From positions 682,001-746,000 of the forward strand of contig JAWWNJ010000025.1 of the NCBI GenBank assembly GCA_037176885.1: a stretch of 64,000 nt of DNA. The letters run 5' to 3'. The notes beneath the pieces were generated by a model. The model did no database searches, had not been told where the DNA came from, and saw only the letters and a program-made list of their open reading frames with translations. Of this stretch, positions 24,585 through 34,806 are shown piece by piece. Each line of letters begins with the position of its first letter. Position 1 is the stretch's first letter. The position numbers were made by a program, and so were the translations under genes. The DNA is from Favolaschia claudopus. Lineage: Eukaryota; Basidiomycota; Agaricomycetes; Agaricales; Mycenaceae.

Positions 24585-25378
24585 GCACTTTGGTTATCGC
24601 CTTTTATCGAAAGCCACGCCAGTCGCAGCCTTGGCGTTGTGAAGTTCTCCGGATCCTGGACCAAGCGGTTAGATATGGCGTTTCCTTCTCAATTCAGCGA
24701 GGCAGTGGAAAGACAAGCTTTAACGCGAACAATGGACCTCGTCGCGTTTTCCATTTGCCGTCCAAAGTCTGCCTCCTCGCTGAATGACTGGCCAGTCGTA
24801 CACCTCGATCTGAAAATATGTGCGGGCCCAGGACTTGGCGCGTTGAGGCTTGCGAGCGTGTTGGCTCCCCAGATGTCCTCTCTGACAGTCCGGATGTCTC
24901 CCTTGCAGCGGACTTCGATTCTCTTCGTGGGTCTTCTTTATATCTCTTTATCTATCTGACGACTCTGTGGCAGGATGAATTGATATCATCGTGCTGTCTT
25001 TTCCTATCTCTCCAAAGATTGGAATTACACAATATCTATATGCATCTGGTACATGAAGGAGAGTCACCATGGCTCGTTCCAGCTGTATCCGATAACGACC
25101 AACCTGTCTCGAACTGTGTCATTGCCCTTTCCGCTCTTCGGTTGCTCGCTACCCGTTTAGCCCAACGTGCACCCTCTTTGGATGTGATTCACATCACCGA
25201 TGAAGGTTGGGACGACTGCGACAACATCTGGAAACTGGAAGCCACCTATAAAGTGGGTCTTCATGGTGACATTGTGTTGCAAGGGACTCCGAAATTCATC
25301 ATGGCAAGAGCGTTCCGTCCGTCTGAGGGAACTGCTCGGTTGCTTGGCATGACCCCCGACAACACTGAATATGACTAG
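24585..25378 (+). pseudogene. FBpsi: 5'-truncated F-box-family gene
   Basis: Only the second half of an FB1-4-type gene is present. Homology begins at about 24591 with WLSPFIESHASRS (compare WLPAFVERHA in FB3). It continues VVKFSG, DLVAFSICRP, SLNDWPVVHLDLK and VLAPQMSSLTVRM. A 47-base intron (24927-24973) sits exactly where the paralogs have their second intron. The last exon runs DELISSCCLFLSLQRLELHNIY ... APSLDVIHITDEGWDD ... FRPSEGTARLLGMTPDNTEYD. The F-box, first intron and start are missing, and the break coincides with the beginning of K1 on the other strand. It is probably not expressed as an F-box protein. Confidence 0.8.
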
Positions 25379-26121
25379 TATCTTTGTGCGTGCAAGACCC
25401 AAGTGAGTCGTCATTCACAGATCATAATCAGGCTTGCTAAGATTTCTAAACAGCAGTGCATCCGCCGCGTCTGCTATTGACAGAAACTCTACGAAAGTCC
25501 GGATAGTCGACTACCGTGCGTCCAGTAGGCGGCGTTCACTTATCCGTCTTGTGGTTCGCGTGGGGCCTGGCCTGCGAACCATCTCCTTCCTTGTAAACGA
25601 AGTTGACGTTGTCTATTCACTGCTGCTTGCCCCGCGGGCGACACGGACGAAGACGAAATCACCGGCGTGCTGCGCGTATTCGGGAGCCACTGATGATAGC
25701 TGAGGATCTTTTCGTTGAGACGCGTCGTTCGATCTTCTCGCCGTAAGAGACGCACATTATGTCTATTTAGCAAGTGTATAGTATTATAGCGCGACTCTCC
25801 CACATACGATCTCGAGGTACCCAACCTTAATATCAATCTCTTCAAGTGGGGCACTTTCCAAAACCCAGGGTCCCAAGTCGAGAATTCTCTGCATTCGTGG
25901 GGACGCGGCAGCTCCTCCGTTGCCATCCTCCGATACACTGAACAATACAGGGAAAAGAATTGTCATCGTTCTCGGAATGTGTTTGCATAGATAGTACTCT
26001 CAAGTAGTAACCCTATAAGACCGTCAAAATCGAATCAAATCGACGTGCAGACATGTGCGCATTACCCATTTAATCTCATTTTTTCGCCCAGCCAGTCAGG
26101 CGTCCAGAGCCTGCCTAGATG
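25379..26121. other. Intergenic remnant region downstream of FBpsi
   Basis: No intact gene. GAGACGCGTCGTTC near 25718-25731 also occurs near 32118-32131 downstream of FB2, so part of this may be duplicated 3' flank of the F-box family. Confidence 0.35.
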
Positions 26122-27492
26122 TCATAGATTCCAAGTCGAGCCATACCTCCAACGGTGCATGCACGCATACTGAGCGTCACGTCCGTATACTGACACCCTC
26201 AGATTTAATCCTTCTCGACAAAGTTCATCGAGATCAGCCAGCGTCGCGGGATCTGGGTCGTGTTCCCCCGTAACCAACGTCGCGGCTTTTAACGTGGAAG
26301 TTCCCCCTCTCCAGCGCGAAGCTAGCATCTGGTAGAACGTTCTGTAGTTCATGCCTCCGCCTCTTGTCCATCCCAAGGAGATAGAACGTAGTTGTGGAAC
26401 CAGTAAACGTGAAGAGACAGTGAGGACCGTGATAAGTGGATGGGTCGTTTCGTCTGGTTCATCGTACCCAACGGCGATGATCGCCATTTCAGAGATGGAC
26501 GGAAGCATCTGCAGTAGTTTGACGGCGATGTCAGTGCTGAGCCAGCCGTTCACCGCGAAACTGTGTAGACGACATTCCGATCGGTCAAGGAATGGCTTGA
26601 AACAATCCAATTCAGAAACGACAAGCGTGCATACGCTGACTGCAAGTCCGTCTAGAGAGGGAGTCTTGAAGTGCGCCAGGGTTTCCAGACGACCGACCGA
26701 CAAGCGCCGGAGGAGGGGGAGATGAATGATTTCACCATGGGCGGGCCACAATTCGTCCTCCAAGCAGATGTGGAGTTCGACCAGGTTTACACCCATCTGC
26801 AAGAAATCTGAACGTTCATCCCATGGGCGAGTTAGTTCGCAACGCGTGAACTGATGCAAGGGAAGCATCATCGGCACAAAATCGTCGTTGATGATGCTAC
26901 ACTCGACCAGGCACGGGGAGGCCAGAAAACAGTTCAATGATGGTGTTGAGCCCCAAATCACTGGCGAATCCCATTCCAGCCATAGCCGCCTCAAGGAAGT
27001 AAATGAAATGGAGTTTGTTATTAAAAGCGGCACAATTGAAGGACTGAGTCTGAGACTGAGCTCTTCCCAGCGCGAAGAGTGCTGTAACAATAGCCGCAAC
27101 ATCTGGATTTGAGGGAGATGGTCGGACTTTTCGGATGCATATAAATGAATCTTCAACTTCTGAGCGCGTTGAAGACGAGTCTTGACTAGAGGCAACGTAG
27201 GGACACGTGGGCTGAATGGGGTGTAGTTGATGAGAATGCGTGCCCACAGCGATGGCGTGGACAGACAGATATCCCTCCAACGTCTAGAGACGTGCGATAA
27301 GACCCATGGAGTATCCGCCATGGACTCGTGTCGTCCCCAAGATTCTGCCAAGGGGCAGAAGGTCCATGAGAATATGTCCCCAAGAAGCTCGGGAGGCATC
27401 CGCCTGAGGGGCGAAAGTATAGCTTGGTTGCGCTGCCGATGGTCCATCAACGAGGCGCGTTCTTCCTCGAACTTCGTCAGTTTCGCCCTCAT
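26122..27492 (-). CDS. F-box protein of the common Agaricomycete type
   Basis: A single long frame with the classical F-box RRMPPELLGDIFSWTF, then WVLSHVSRRWRDICLSTPSLWARI, followed by irregular leucine-rich repeats. F-box proteins recruit substrates to SCF ubiquitin ligases through Skp1. The frame is open up to 27600 (a coiled-coil-like start, ISCADARIAYLDNEILRMRAKL, usual for this family), but that stretch has no ATG and a stop lies two codons further up. The first in-frame ATG is at 27492 (MRAKLTKFEEERASL), giving about 456 residues. Either an upstream exon was missed or the natural start has been lost. It is unrelated in sequence to the FB1-4 paralogs around it and lies head to head with FB1. 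Confidence 0.75.
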   Translation of the reverse strand: MRAKLTKFEEERASLMDHRQRNQAILSPLRRMPPELLGDIFSWTFCPLAESWGRHESMADTPWVLSHVSRRWRDICLSTPSLWARILINYTPFSPRVPTLPLVKTRLQRAQKLKIHLYASEKSDHLPQIQMLRLLLQHSSRWEELSLRLSPSIVPLLITNSISFTSLRRLWLEWDSPVIWGSTPSLNCFLASPCLVECSIINDDFVPMMLPLHQFTRCELTRPWDERSDFLQMGVNLVELHICLEDELWPAHGEIIHLPLLRRLSVGRLETLAHFKTPSLDGLAVSVCTLVVSELDCFKPFLDRSECRLHSFAVNGWLSTDIAVKLLQMLPSISEMAIIAVGYDEPDETTHPLITVLTVSSRLLVPQLRSISLGWTRGGGMNYRTFYQMLASRWRGGTSTLKAATLVTGEHDPDPATLADLDELCREGLNLRVSVYGRDAQYACMHRWRYGSTWNL

Positions 27493-27746
27493 TCTGAGTA
27501 TCTCGTTGTCTAGGTATGCAATTCGAGCATCGGCACACGAGATTGCTGAGTGAACGAGTCCTAATTCAGATTCTTCCGGCGATTCGTTCGAGTTCTTCAA
27601 AGTTTAGAGCCTCCCGTCCGGAATCCACTTGAACGAGTTCATAGTCGCACAGAGACCCTGTCGATTTGTGCACGGTGAATTCCAATAGTTCTTGGTGGTC
27701 ACCGATGAGGTTGCGAATTGTCGCGTGATCAAATGATCCTCATGAA

Positions 27747-29461
27747 ATGATCCTCTCTGAAGCTTCTCCAAAACCACAACTTGTGTATCTCCCCGCTGAG
27801 CTTCTACTGCTCATCGTTGGCTTTCTGTGTCATGGAAATGAAAAGTCCAAGTCGCCAAACTACAATATTCTTCCCTTGTCCGTGGTCTGTCGACGAACAC
27901 GCCACTTCTGCTTCACACCTCTGTTTTCACGTTTGAGCATAAGGCACTCGGACCGGTTTCGGCTTCTGCAGGAGAAGTGCATTAAAGACCCCCAGTTTTC
28001 TCGTTTGATCAAGTCTGTATATGCTATCCCACAACATGTGGCATCACCTACTGACGGGGCTTTTTTTTTTTTCTTCGGCAGGGAGCTTGATCTACGATAT
28101 GTCGACTGTCCTGAGGAATACCGCGGAAGGTATCACTACGGGCCTAACATTCTTCCTGCTCTCCTTCCTACTCTACTCTCTCTCGAACGACTCCACTTGC
28201 CCAGCGAACAGCTCAACTCCAAACTTCTTGCTACCTTCAACTCGCATCCGACTCTTCTGGTCGTGGAGACCAGCGACCCCTACCTCAATGCCCTCAGGGA
28301 AATGGCATCGGAGACAACCGAGTCCATGTCTAAAATCCAGGTCGTTTCCGCAACTTTGGACCTTGTGTTTGGATTCGATGACCCTGCCTTTCACTCACTC
28401 ATGAGTAGAAGCCCTCGAGTGGTTCATCTCGAGTTGAGAGACGAGATTAATATAACATCTGGACCCGGCACGGTTGTAATACCAGGTCTCGAGACGCTCG
28501 GGATTCAAGTATGCAGAGCACCAAGTGCGCCGATGACCTGGGAGCCAGCTTTCATTGAGCGACACTCCAGCGTCAAACTTGTCCGGTTTTTTGGCCACGA
28601 CTCATTGTGGAATTATGACTGGGCCAGTTTCTGGCCATTGTCACGCCTCGATGTTCCGGAGGGGCGCATATTGAACCGTGCGCTCAAGCTTGTCGCCTTC
28701 TCAATATCTCCCACCAAAACAACCCCCTCGTTCGATGACTGGCCGGTCACGGAAGTCGAACTGGAGTTGACTGAGACGGCGGGCGTCTGTGCGCTGCCTC
28801 ACGTTAATGCACTAGCTCCCAGCATCTCCTCTATCATCCTCCGAATGACTCTTCGGGCGGCTAAGTTGCTCGTACATTTTGTGAGCCTCACTCTCTTGTT
28901 TCGGTGCTCTGTTCTCACAAGAAATCATGTAGGACGATTTCGTTTCCTCACTCAGCGTTTTCACGTCGTTGCAAAAATTAGAGCTGCACCATCTTGATCG
29001 CCGTCTTGTCAAAGAAGAGATCCCCAAGGCCTTTTTAGTGCAACGCTCATATGATATGTCGGGATGTGTGGAAGCCCTGGTGGCTTTGCGATCGCTCTCA
29101 GCGTGCATCGCCAATCGCGCGCCTTCTCTGGCCGTCATTCATGTTACCGATGATGGATTTGACTCAGAACCGGGCTACGGCCCCTACAGCTGGCGCCTCA
29201 ATGTCACTTACAAAGTTACGGCAAATCGCGAAATCGAGTTCGACCGGAAGACCCGGTTTGACATGGTAGGGGTATATCGTCCTCCCGATGAGATAGCCAG
29301 CCGTCTGTGCATGACTGAAAGCAATACTTGCTACCATCCTCCATACGGGATTATACGCGCAAGATCGCAGCGCGGCAGGGCAACCAGTAAGCTCTCGTTG
29401 ATCTCTTTGTGTGCTTCGCATTCCTTATTGTTTTTTTTTCAAAGCAGCCAGTCGTCGCTGA
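27747..29461 (+). CDS. FB1: F-box/LRR-like protein, tandem family member
   Basis: Four exons (27747-28012, 28082-28880, 28933-29386, 29448-29461) sum to 1,533 bases and encode 510 residues. The N-terminus carries a short F-box, LVYLPAELLLLIVGFLC, and LSVVCRRTRHFCFTPLFSRL. The second exon has leucine-rich repeats: ELDLRYVDCPEE, YGPNILPALLPTLLSLERLHL, VVIPGLETLGI, LVAFSISPTK and FDDWPVTEVELELTE. The third has SLQKLELHHLDRRLVKEEI and APSLAVIHVTDDGFD. It would act as a substrate receptor of an SCF ligase; the target is unknown. Without the last splice the frame would run on to 29748. A T12 run (28061-28072) sits in intron 1. It shares intron positions with FB2, FB3 and FB4. Confidence 0.8.
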
Positions 29462-30066
29462 AGATGTTGAAGCGACTTGGTTATAGGGACAGCGCTAGGG
29501 TGTTTTTTGAGGTAGAAAGCGTCTGGGCTTGGACAATGCAGGGCCAGACATGGCGTCACTTCGGCCACTGCTTTTCACTCCAAGGAGCTTGGTGGTATCA
29601 TTCGCGCCCGTGTTATTCTGTACAACCGATCCTGACCGCTTCATGCCGTTTCGGAGGCGCGAGAGCGAGCAAAGTAAGGGTAGTGACCAAAATCTTCAAT
29701 GTGCTCGTTCTATTGTATGACTTGATTAGATCGACATACAGGCCCTAGCTCCTGGCCTATATTAATGCGTCAAACTTCATCCAAGTTTGAAGTACTGTAG
29801 CTGAAGAGTGGAGTGAACCATGCTTGGCTAAGGAAGAGGGATGCAAGCTTTTCTTTGCTTAATTCTGGCAAATTCCGGCAGGTAGTTTTCACGGGGGGGG
29901 GGGACTAAGTAGCGTGAAGCGGGAGTGCCAAGGCGAATTGGCCAAACTTAGGCGCGAACATGTGATCGCGTTCCCTTGAGTGTCACAGCGTGACGGATGA
30001 CTCCCTCCCTTGCCACACCCCAACCAAACCCACCGATCAGTGGCCTTCAAGTGAAATTAAAGCTGA
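29462..30066. other. Upstream region of FB2 with G11 tract
   Basis: Contains a run of 11 G (about 29893-29903). The shared F-box-start element begins at about 29952, 115 bases before the FB2 start. An upstream ATG at 29997 opens a frame different from FB2. Confidence 0.4.
29952..29995 (+). promoter_or_regulatory. Shared cis element upstream of FB2
   Basis: GCGCGAACATGTGATCGCGT, then 11 bases, then TGTCACAGCGTGACG with hairpin-forming arms GTCAC/GTGAC. The first part differs by one base from the FB3 copy, and the hairpin part is identical. Confidence 0.55.
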
Positions 30067-31669
30067 ATGACCCCCTCACTGAATTCACCGCTCTTGCGCC
30101 TTCCAGCAGAGCTTCTGTCGCTCATCGTTCGTTTCTTATGTGAATCAGGCAATAGAACTAGTACTGGATTTATCAATGATAACATTCTCTCTCTATCGCG
30201 CGTTTGCCACCGAATGCGCCACTTCTGCTTCACGCCTTTGTTCTCGCGATTGAATATAACGCACACGGATCGGCTTCGGCTTTTGCAGATGAAGTGTACA
30301 GAATACCCCGAGTTTTCTCATTTTATCGAGTCCGTCCACATTAGTATCTTGTTTGTCGTTGACTGATTTTTATTTTGCGCAGAGAGCTTGATCTCGGATT
30401 GGTCGACTGCCCAGAGGAATACCTCGGAAAATATCGCTACGGGCCTGACATTCTTCCCGCTCTTCTTCCGTGCCTCATTTCTCTCAAGCGGCTTTACCTG
30501 CCAGGGGAACAGCTCGACTCAACTCTCCTTGCTTCCCTCAACTCGCACCCGACCCTCACAACTGTCGCGCTTGACGACTCGTCCCTCGAAACGCTGAGGA
30601 AGTTGGCGTCGGAGACGTCTTTATCGATGTCAAAGATACAAATTGATTCCGCGAACATCGATCGGGATTTCGGATTCCATCGTCCACGATTCCATTCACT
30701 CATGCGTAGAGGCCTTCGGTTGGTTCATCTCGGTGGTACGAGACGAGATCAATGTAGCATCCGGACCTGGAGCCGTCGTGATTCCGGGTCTCGAGATTTT
30801 CGAAATCCAGGCACGGAACACATCGGCTTCCGTAATGTCCTGGGCCCCAGCTTTCGTTGAGCGACACACCAGCTTGAAAGTCGTCAAGTTTTTCGACCGC
30901 AACACATTGTGGTCACATGACTGGGCTAAATTGTGGCCATTGTCCGCACTTGATGTCGCCGACAGACAAGAATTAATTGGCGGGGTCAATCTTGTCGCGT
31001 TCTCAATATCTCCTACGAAGCCAGGCGCTTCGCTTGAAGATTGGCAGGTGGTACATGTTGAAATGGAGTTAACTAAAGCGACTGGCGTACGTGCCGTGCC
31101 TTTCGTCGCCGTATTAGCTCACCGGGTCTCGTCGCTGACCCTCAGAATGGGGCCGATGGCCAGTTTCACCATGCACTTTGTGAGTCTTACTCTCGTATTT
31201 CTCCATCAAATTCTAACGATTCTGGAAGAGCGACTTGGTTTCTTCGCTCTGTCGTTTTCCTTCGTTGCGAAAACTGGAACTGGACCATCTTTATTCGTCT
31301 CTGCTGAAAGAGGAAATTCCCTGCGTCTTACCTTCGCAGGATACTGCTGCTCAATTCTCGGGATGCGTTGACGCCCACGCCGCTCTGCGAACCCTTTCGG
31401 CGCTTATCAGTAAATGTGCCCCTTCTCTGCTCCTCATTCATGTTACGGACGGCGACTACGACATTCACAAACGTTATGGCACTTATAGTTGGAGCCTCGA
31501 TGTTACTTACAAAGTCACCTCGAATCGCGAAATCGATTTCGATGGCATCCCTCGGTTCGCCATGACGGGATTATTTTGTCCTCCAGATGAAATAGCTAGC
31601 CGTTTATGTATAACAGCAAGGAACACTCGCTATCATCCTCCATTCAGGACTATATGCGCGCGCCCATAG
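30067..31669 (+). pseudogene. FB2: F-box paralog with a one-base frameshift
   Basis: Exons 30067-30329, 30383-31179 and 31229-31669 follow the FB1/FB3 structure but sum to 1,501 bases, one too many. The extra base is at about 30732: after RRGLRLVHL the reading should continue into VVRDEINVASGPGAVVIPGLE, but one additional G (CTCGGTGGT where CTCGTGGT would keep the frame) throws it out, and translation would stop near 30860. Everything after is conserved in the restored frame (LVAFSISPTKPGASLEDWQ, SLRKLELDHLYSSLLKEEI, HPPFRTICARP). So this is either a very young pseudogene, a sequencing error or a programmed shift. The F-box (LLRLPAELLSLIVRFLC) is intact, so a truncated protein of roughly 240 residues is possible. 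Confidence 0.75.
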
Positions 31670-32761
31670 CGTCGCAAGGCAATCAGTAAGCTCTCCTTCA
31701 ACTTTGTGTGTTTCGCGTTGCTTAACATTTTCCCCAAAGCAGCAACTCGCGGCTGAAAATGTTTGAAGCCGCTTCGTTACGAGGCGTAGAGCTAGGGTGT
31801 TGTTCCAAATCGGAACGACACCAAGCGTCAACAATGCAGAACCAGAATTCCGCCGACGGGTCTCCCGACAACGGATGTCGCTACTCCCCAGGAATTTTCA
31901 CCGCGTCGGACACCGCAGTGTGTCGAGCACACCCTGTTCCCAGCGAGCGGCAGTGGTCCCTGAACGTACGACATGAGCACCTCGACCTCCCGGTGCTGGC
32001 GGCGGAGAATCTCGACAATGCTTCGACGAAGCGTGTAGATCCACGTACCTCGTCTGTACATGCCGCCAGAACCCTTAAATCCTTCTCAAGCGCGATGGTC
32101 CATACTTCCCTGTCGTTCGAGACGCGTCGTTCTCCATCCGACATTCTCGTTCCGACGACCTATGTATGACTATGGTCCTCTATCCTTAGTCAGGGACGCG
32201 TAAAGCGGGGTAGACAGTCCTGCCGGTCCAGACCATGCCCCGAACGTACAGTAGCGGGCACTGTAGGCAGTCGAGAAACTCGCTGGATTCCAATTCCCCG
32301 GATGCTCACACCAGCATCGGCATCCGTCTTACCGCTAAAGTCGGCGTGCGGTTACCTATTGCTCGTGACGCGTAGCTCTCTCTCTTCCTTGAGGCCGTAT
32401 AGCTTCAATCGCGATCATCGAGTTTCACAAATGGGGGAGGTTGGGGAATGACACCAAATGCGAGGATCATACTCCAATACAGAGCTATACGAGTTGGATA
32501 GACGCCACTGAATGTAAGGATAGGATATTTCATGTACTGCTCTTTTACCTCCCGCCCTCCAACGCATCTGCATTTCGTACAAGTTTGAAGTAACCGCTCG
32601 CATTTATTACAGTCGCCAGGAACTACAACGGCTTGTCCATCACAGATTATTCTGAGTTGCGGAGCGGGGACTCCGACTACAACATCGATTTCGAGGGCGT
32701 TCTAGAATACAGTACAGTCAGTACTTAAGTAGCGCGCGTATTGCAAACTGTGAAACATGGA
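31670..32761. other. Interval between FB2 and FB3
   Basis: About 1.1 kb. A plus-strand frame at 31759-32169 is open for 136 codons but resembles nothing I know and overlaps equally long frames on the other strand, so I do not call a gene. Its start continues the alternative last exon of the F-box family. Confidence 0.35.
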
Positions 32762-32807
32762 GGCGCGGACATGTGATCGCGTTCCGTTTGAGTGTCACAG
32801 CGTGACG
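32762..32807 (+). promoter_or_regulatory. Shared cis element abutting the FB3 start codon
   Basis: GCGCGGACATGTGATCGCGT (32763-32782) followed by TGTCACAGCGTGACG, whose hairpin ends two bases before the FB3 ATG. Such a position suggests that at least part of it is in the 5' leader of the mRNA. Confidence 0.55.
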
Positions 32808-32808
32808 A

Positions 32809-34424
32809 ATGGCCTCAGATTCCCACTCACCAAATCCACTGCTCTTGCGCCTTCCGGCAGAGCTTCTGCTACTCGTCGTTCGTTGCTTATGCGAATTACG
32901 GAATGAAGTCAAATCTATCAATGCTAGCATTCTCTCTCTATCGCGCGTTTGCCACCGAATGCGCGACTTCTGCTTCGTACCTCTGTTTTCGCGTTTGAAG
33001 ATAAAGCACACGGACCGACTTCGACTTCTGCACAAAAAATGCACCGAGGACCACGAGTTTTCCCGCCTGATTGAGTGTGTGTATGCTACTTATCGTGTCG
33101 CGTCATTCACTGACTTTCTTCTTCCAGAGAGCTTGATCTCAGAAATGTTCACTCACCACACGAACACCTCGGAATAAAGCTGTCTCAGGGTTCCAATGGA
33201 CCTTACTGCTACGGTCATGAAATTCTTCCCGCACTTCTCCCTCATCTACCCTCTCTCGTTCGGCTCTACTTGCCCGGGAAGCAGCTCAACCCCAAGCTCC
33301 TTGCTACTTTCAACTTACATCCGAAATTGGCGACCGTTGGGATCAACGACTCTTCCCTCGATGCTCTGAGGGAGTTGGCATCTGGAACATCTTCGTCGAT
33401 GTCCAAGATTCAGGTGGAATCCGCAACTCTGGATATGTTGTTCGGTTTCCATCGTCCACGGTTTCACTCGTTGATGAGTCAAAAACCTCGACTGCGGCAT
33501 CTCATCATTCGGGACAAGCGCAACATAATGTCGGGTCCGGGCACTGTCATGATTCCAGGCTTAGAGAGTCTTGATATCGGGGTATACCGAATGCCAACCT
33601 CCTTGCTGTCCTGGCTTCCCGCTTTTGTCGAGCGACACGCCAACTTGCAGCTCATCAAGATCTTCGACTCTCAGTCTATATTGCTAGATGATTGGGAATC
33701 GTTTTGGTCATTGTCAACCCTCGAGGCTTCTGACAGACACATGTTGACCACTGCGGTCAAGGTTGTTGCTTTCTCGATATCTCCTACTAATGTCTCTGCC
33801 TCGCTGGACGACTGGCAGGTGACACAAGTGGAATTGGAGATCACCGAATCGATGGGTGTCCCTACATTGGCGCTTGTCAGTATGTTGGCGCCCAGAGTCT
33901 CGTCTTTGGTGATCAGAATGTCGGCCAGGGCAATGCATCCGGTTCATTTTGTGGGTTGTATTCTCTACTCCCCTCTTTGTGGCTAACAACTCCGATAGGA
34001 TGAATTGGTTTCCTCGTTGTGCACTTTCTCGTCGCTAAAAAAACTAGAGCTGGATAAATTTTATAGGCATCTCGTCAAAGAGGAGATTCCCTGTACCTTA
34101 CCTTCTCAGGCCAACGTTGGAACCTTCTCCGGTTGTGTTGACGCACAAGCCGCGCTGCTGTTACTCTCGGCATGTATCAGCGAACGTGCATCTTCGTTGG
34201 TTCTTGTGCATGTCACCGATCGAGACTATGACTATGAAAAAGGTTACGGGCACTTGACCTGGACACTAAACGTGACATACAACGTTAACAGGAATCGCGA
34301 AATCGAGTTTGCTGGGATTTCTCGATTCTCCATGTCCGGGATCTTCCGCCCTCCCGATGAGCTAGCTCGACATCTGTTCATGACCGCAAAGAATACCCGT
34401 TACCATCCTCCCTTCGATACTTAA
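32809..34424 (+). CDS. FB3: F-box/LRR-like protein, tandem family member
   Basis: Exons 32809-33074, 33128-33950 and 33999-34424 sum to 1,515 bases and encode 504 residues with no defects. The F-box LLLRLPAELLLLVVRCLC is followed by LSRVCHRMRDFCFVPLFSRL. The leucine-rich part contains EILPALLPHLPSLVRLYLPGKQL, MIPGLESLDIGVYRMP, VVAFSISPTNVSASLDDWQ and VSMLAPRVSSLVIRM. The last exon has SLKKLELDKFYRHLVKEEI and SSLVLVHVTDRDYD and ends RYHPPFDT. It is likely the working member of the trio; the role is SCF substrate recognition by family analogy. Confidence 0.82.
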
Positions 34425-34806
34425 CGCCCATGAGAATTGGCTGGAGAGATGACAAGTAAGCTCTCAATTTTTTATACTACTGCAGCTGTGTAATGACCGT
34501 CATTCAGGAACCACTCCGAGGTGACATCTCAATGGAATCGCCCCCGTTGCAGACCCCTCTGTCCGGTCCCGGCTGTACGACGCTGCAGGCGGTCACCGGT
34601 CAAGGACGAAGTTGACGAACGACGGTGACGCGGATACCTCAGCATCACAAAAGGGGTGAGCCATCGCGCCGGACGGGACACTGCACATTCAAGTGAGTGG
34701 GATGGATGTTACTTGACACGAAGAGACAAAGATTTCTATGTACTCGTTACATGTGTAAATCACTTCAATTAGAAGGTCTCTAGTGCTTCTAAATCTCGTG
34801 TAGTCG
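34425..34806. other. Short interval between FB3 and GWT1 3' ends
   Basis: Convergent gene ends. An AGTAAGCTCTC at 34457-34467 corresponds to the last-intron donor of FB1, left behind after the FB3 stop. Nothing else is recognised. Confidence 0.4.

Noticed and set aside
29462..29748. C-terminal extension of FB1 read through to 29748
   Set aside because: A standard intron (GTAAGC...AAGCAG, 29387-29447) ends the protein at 29461 and makes the exon sum divisible by three.
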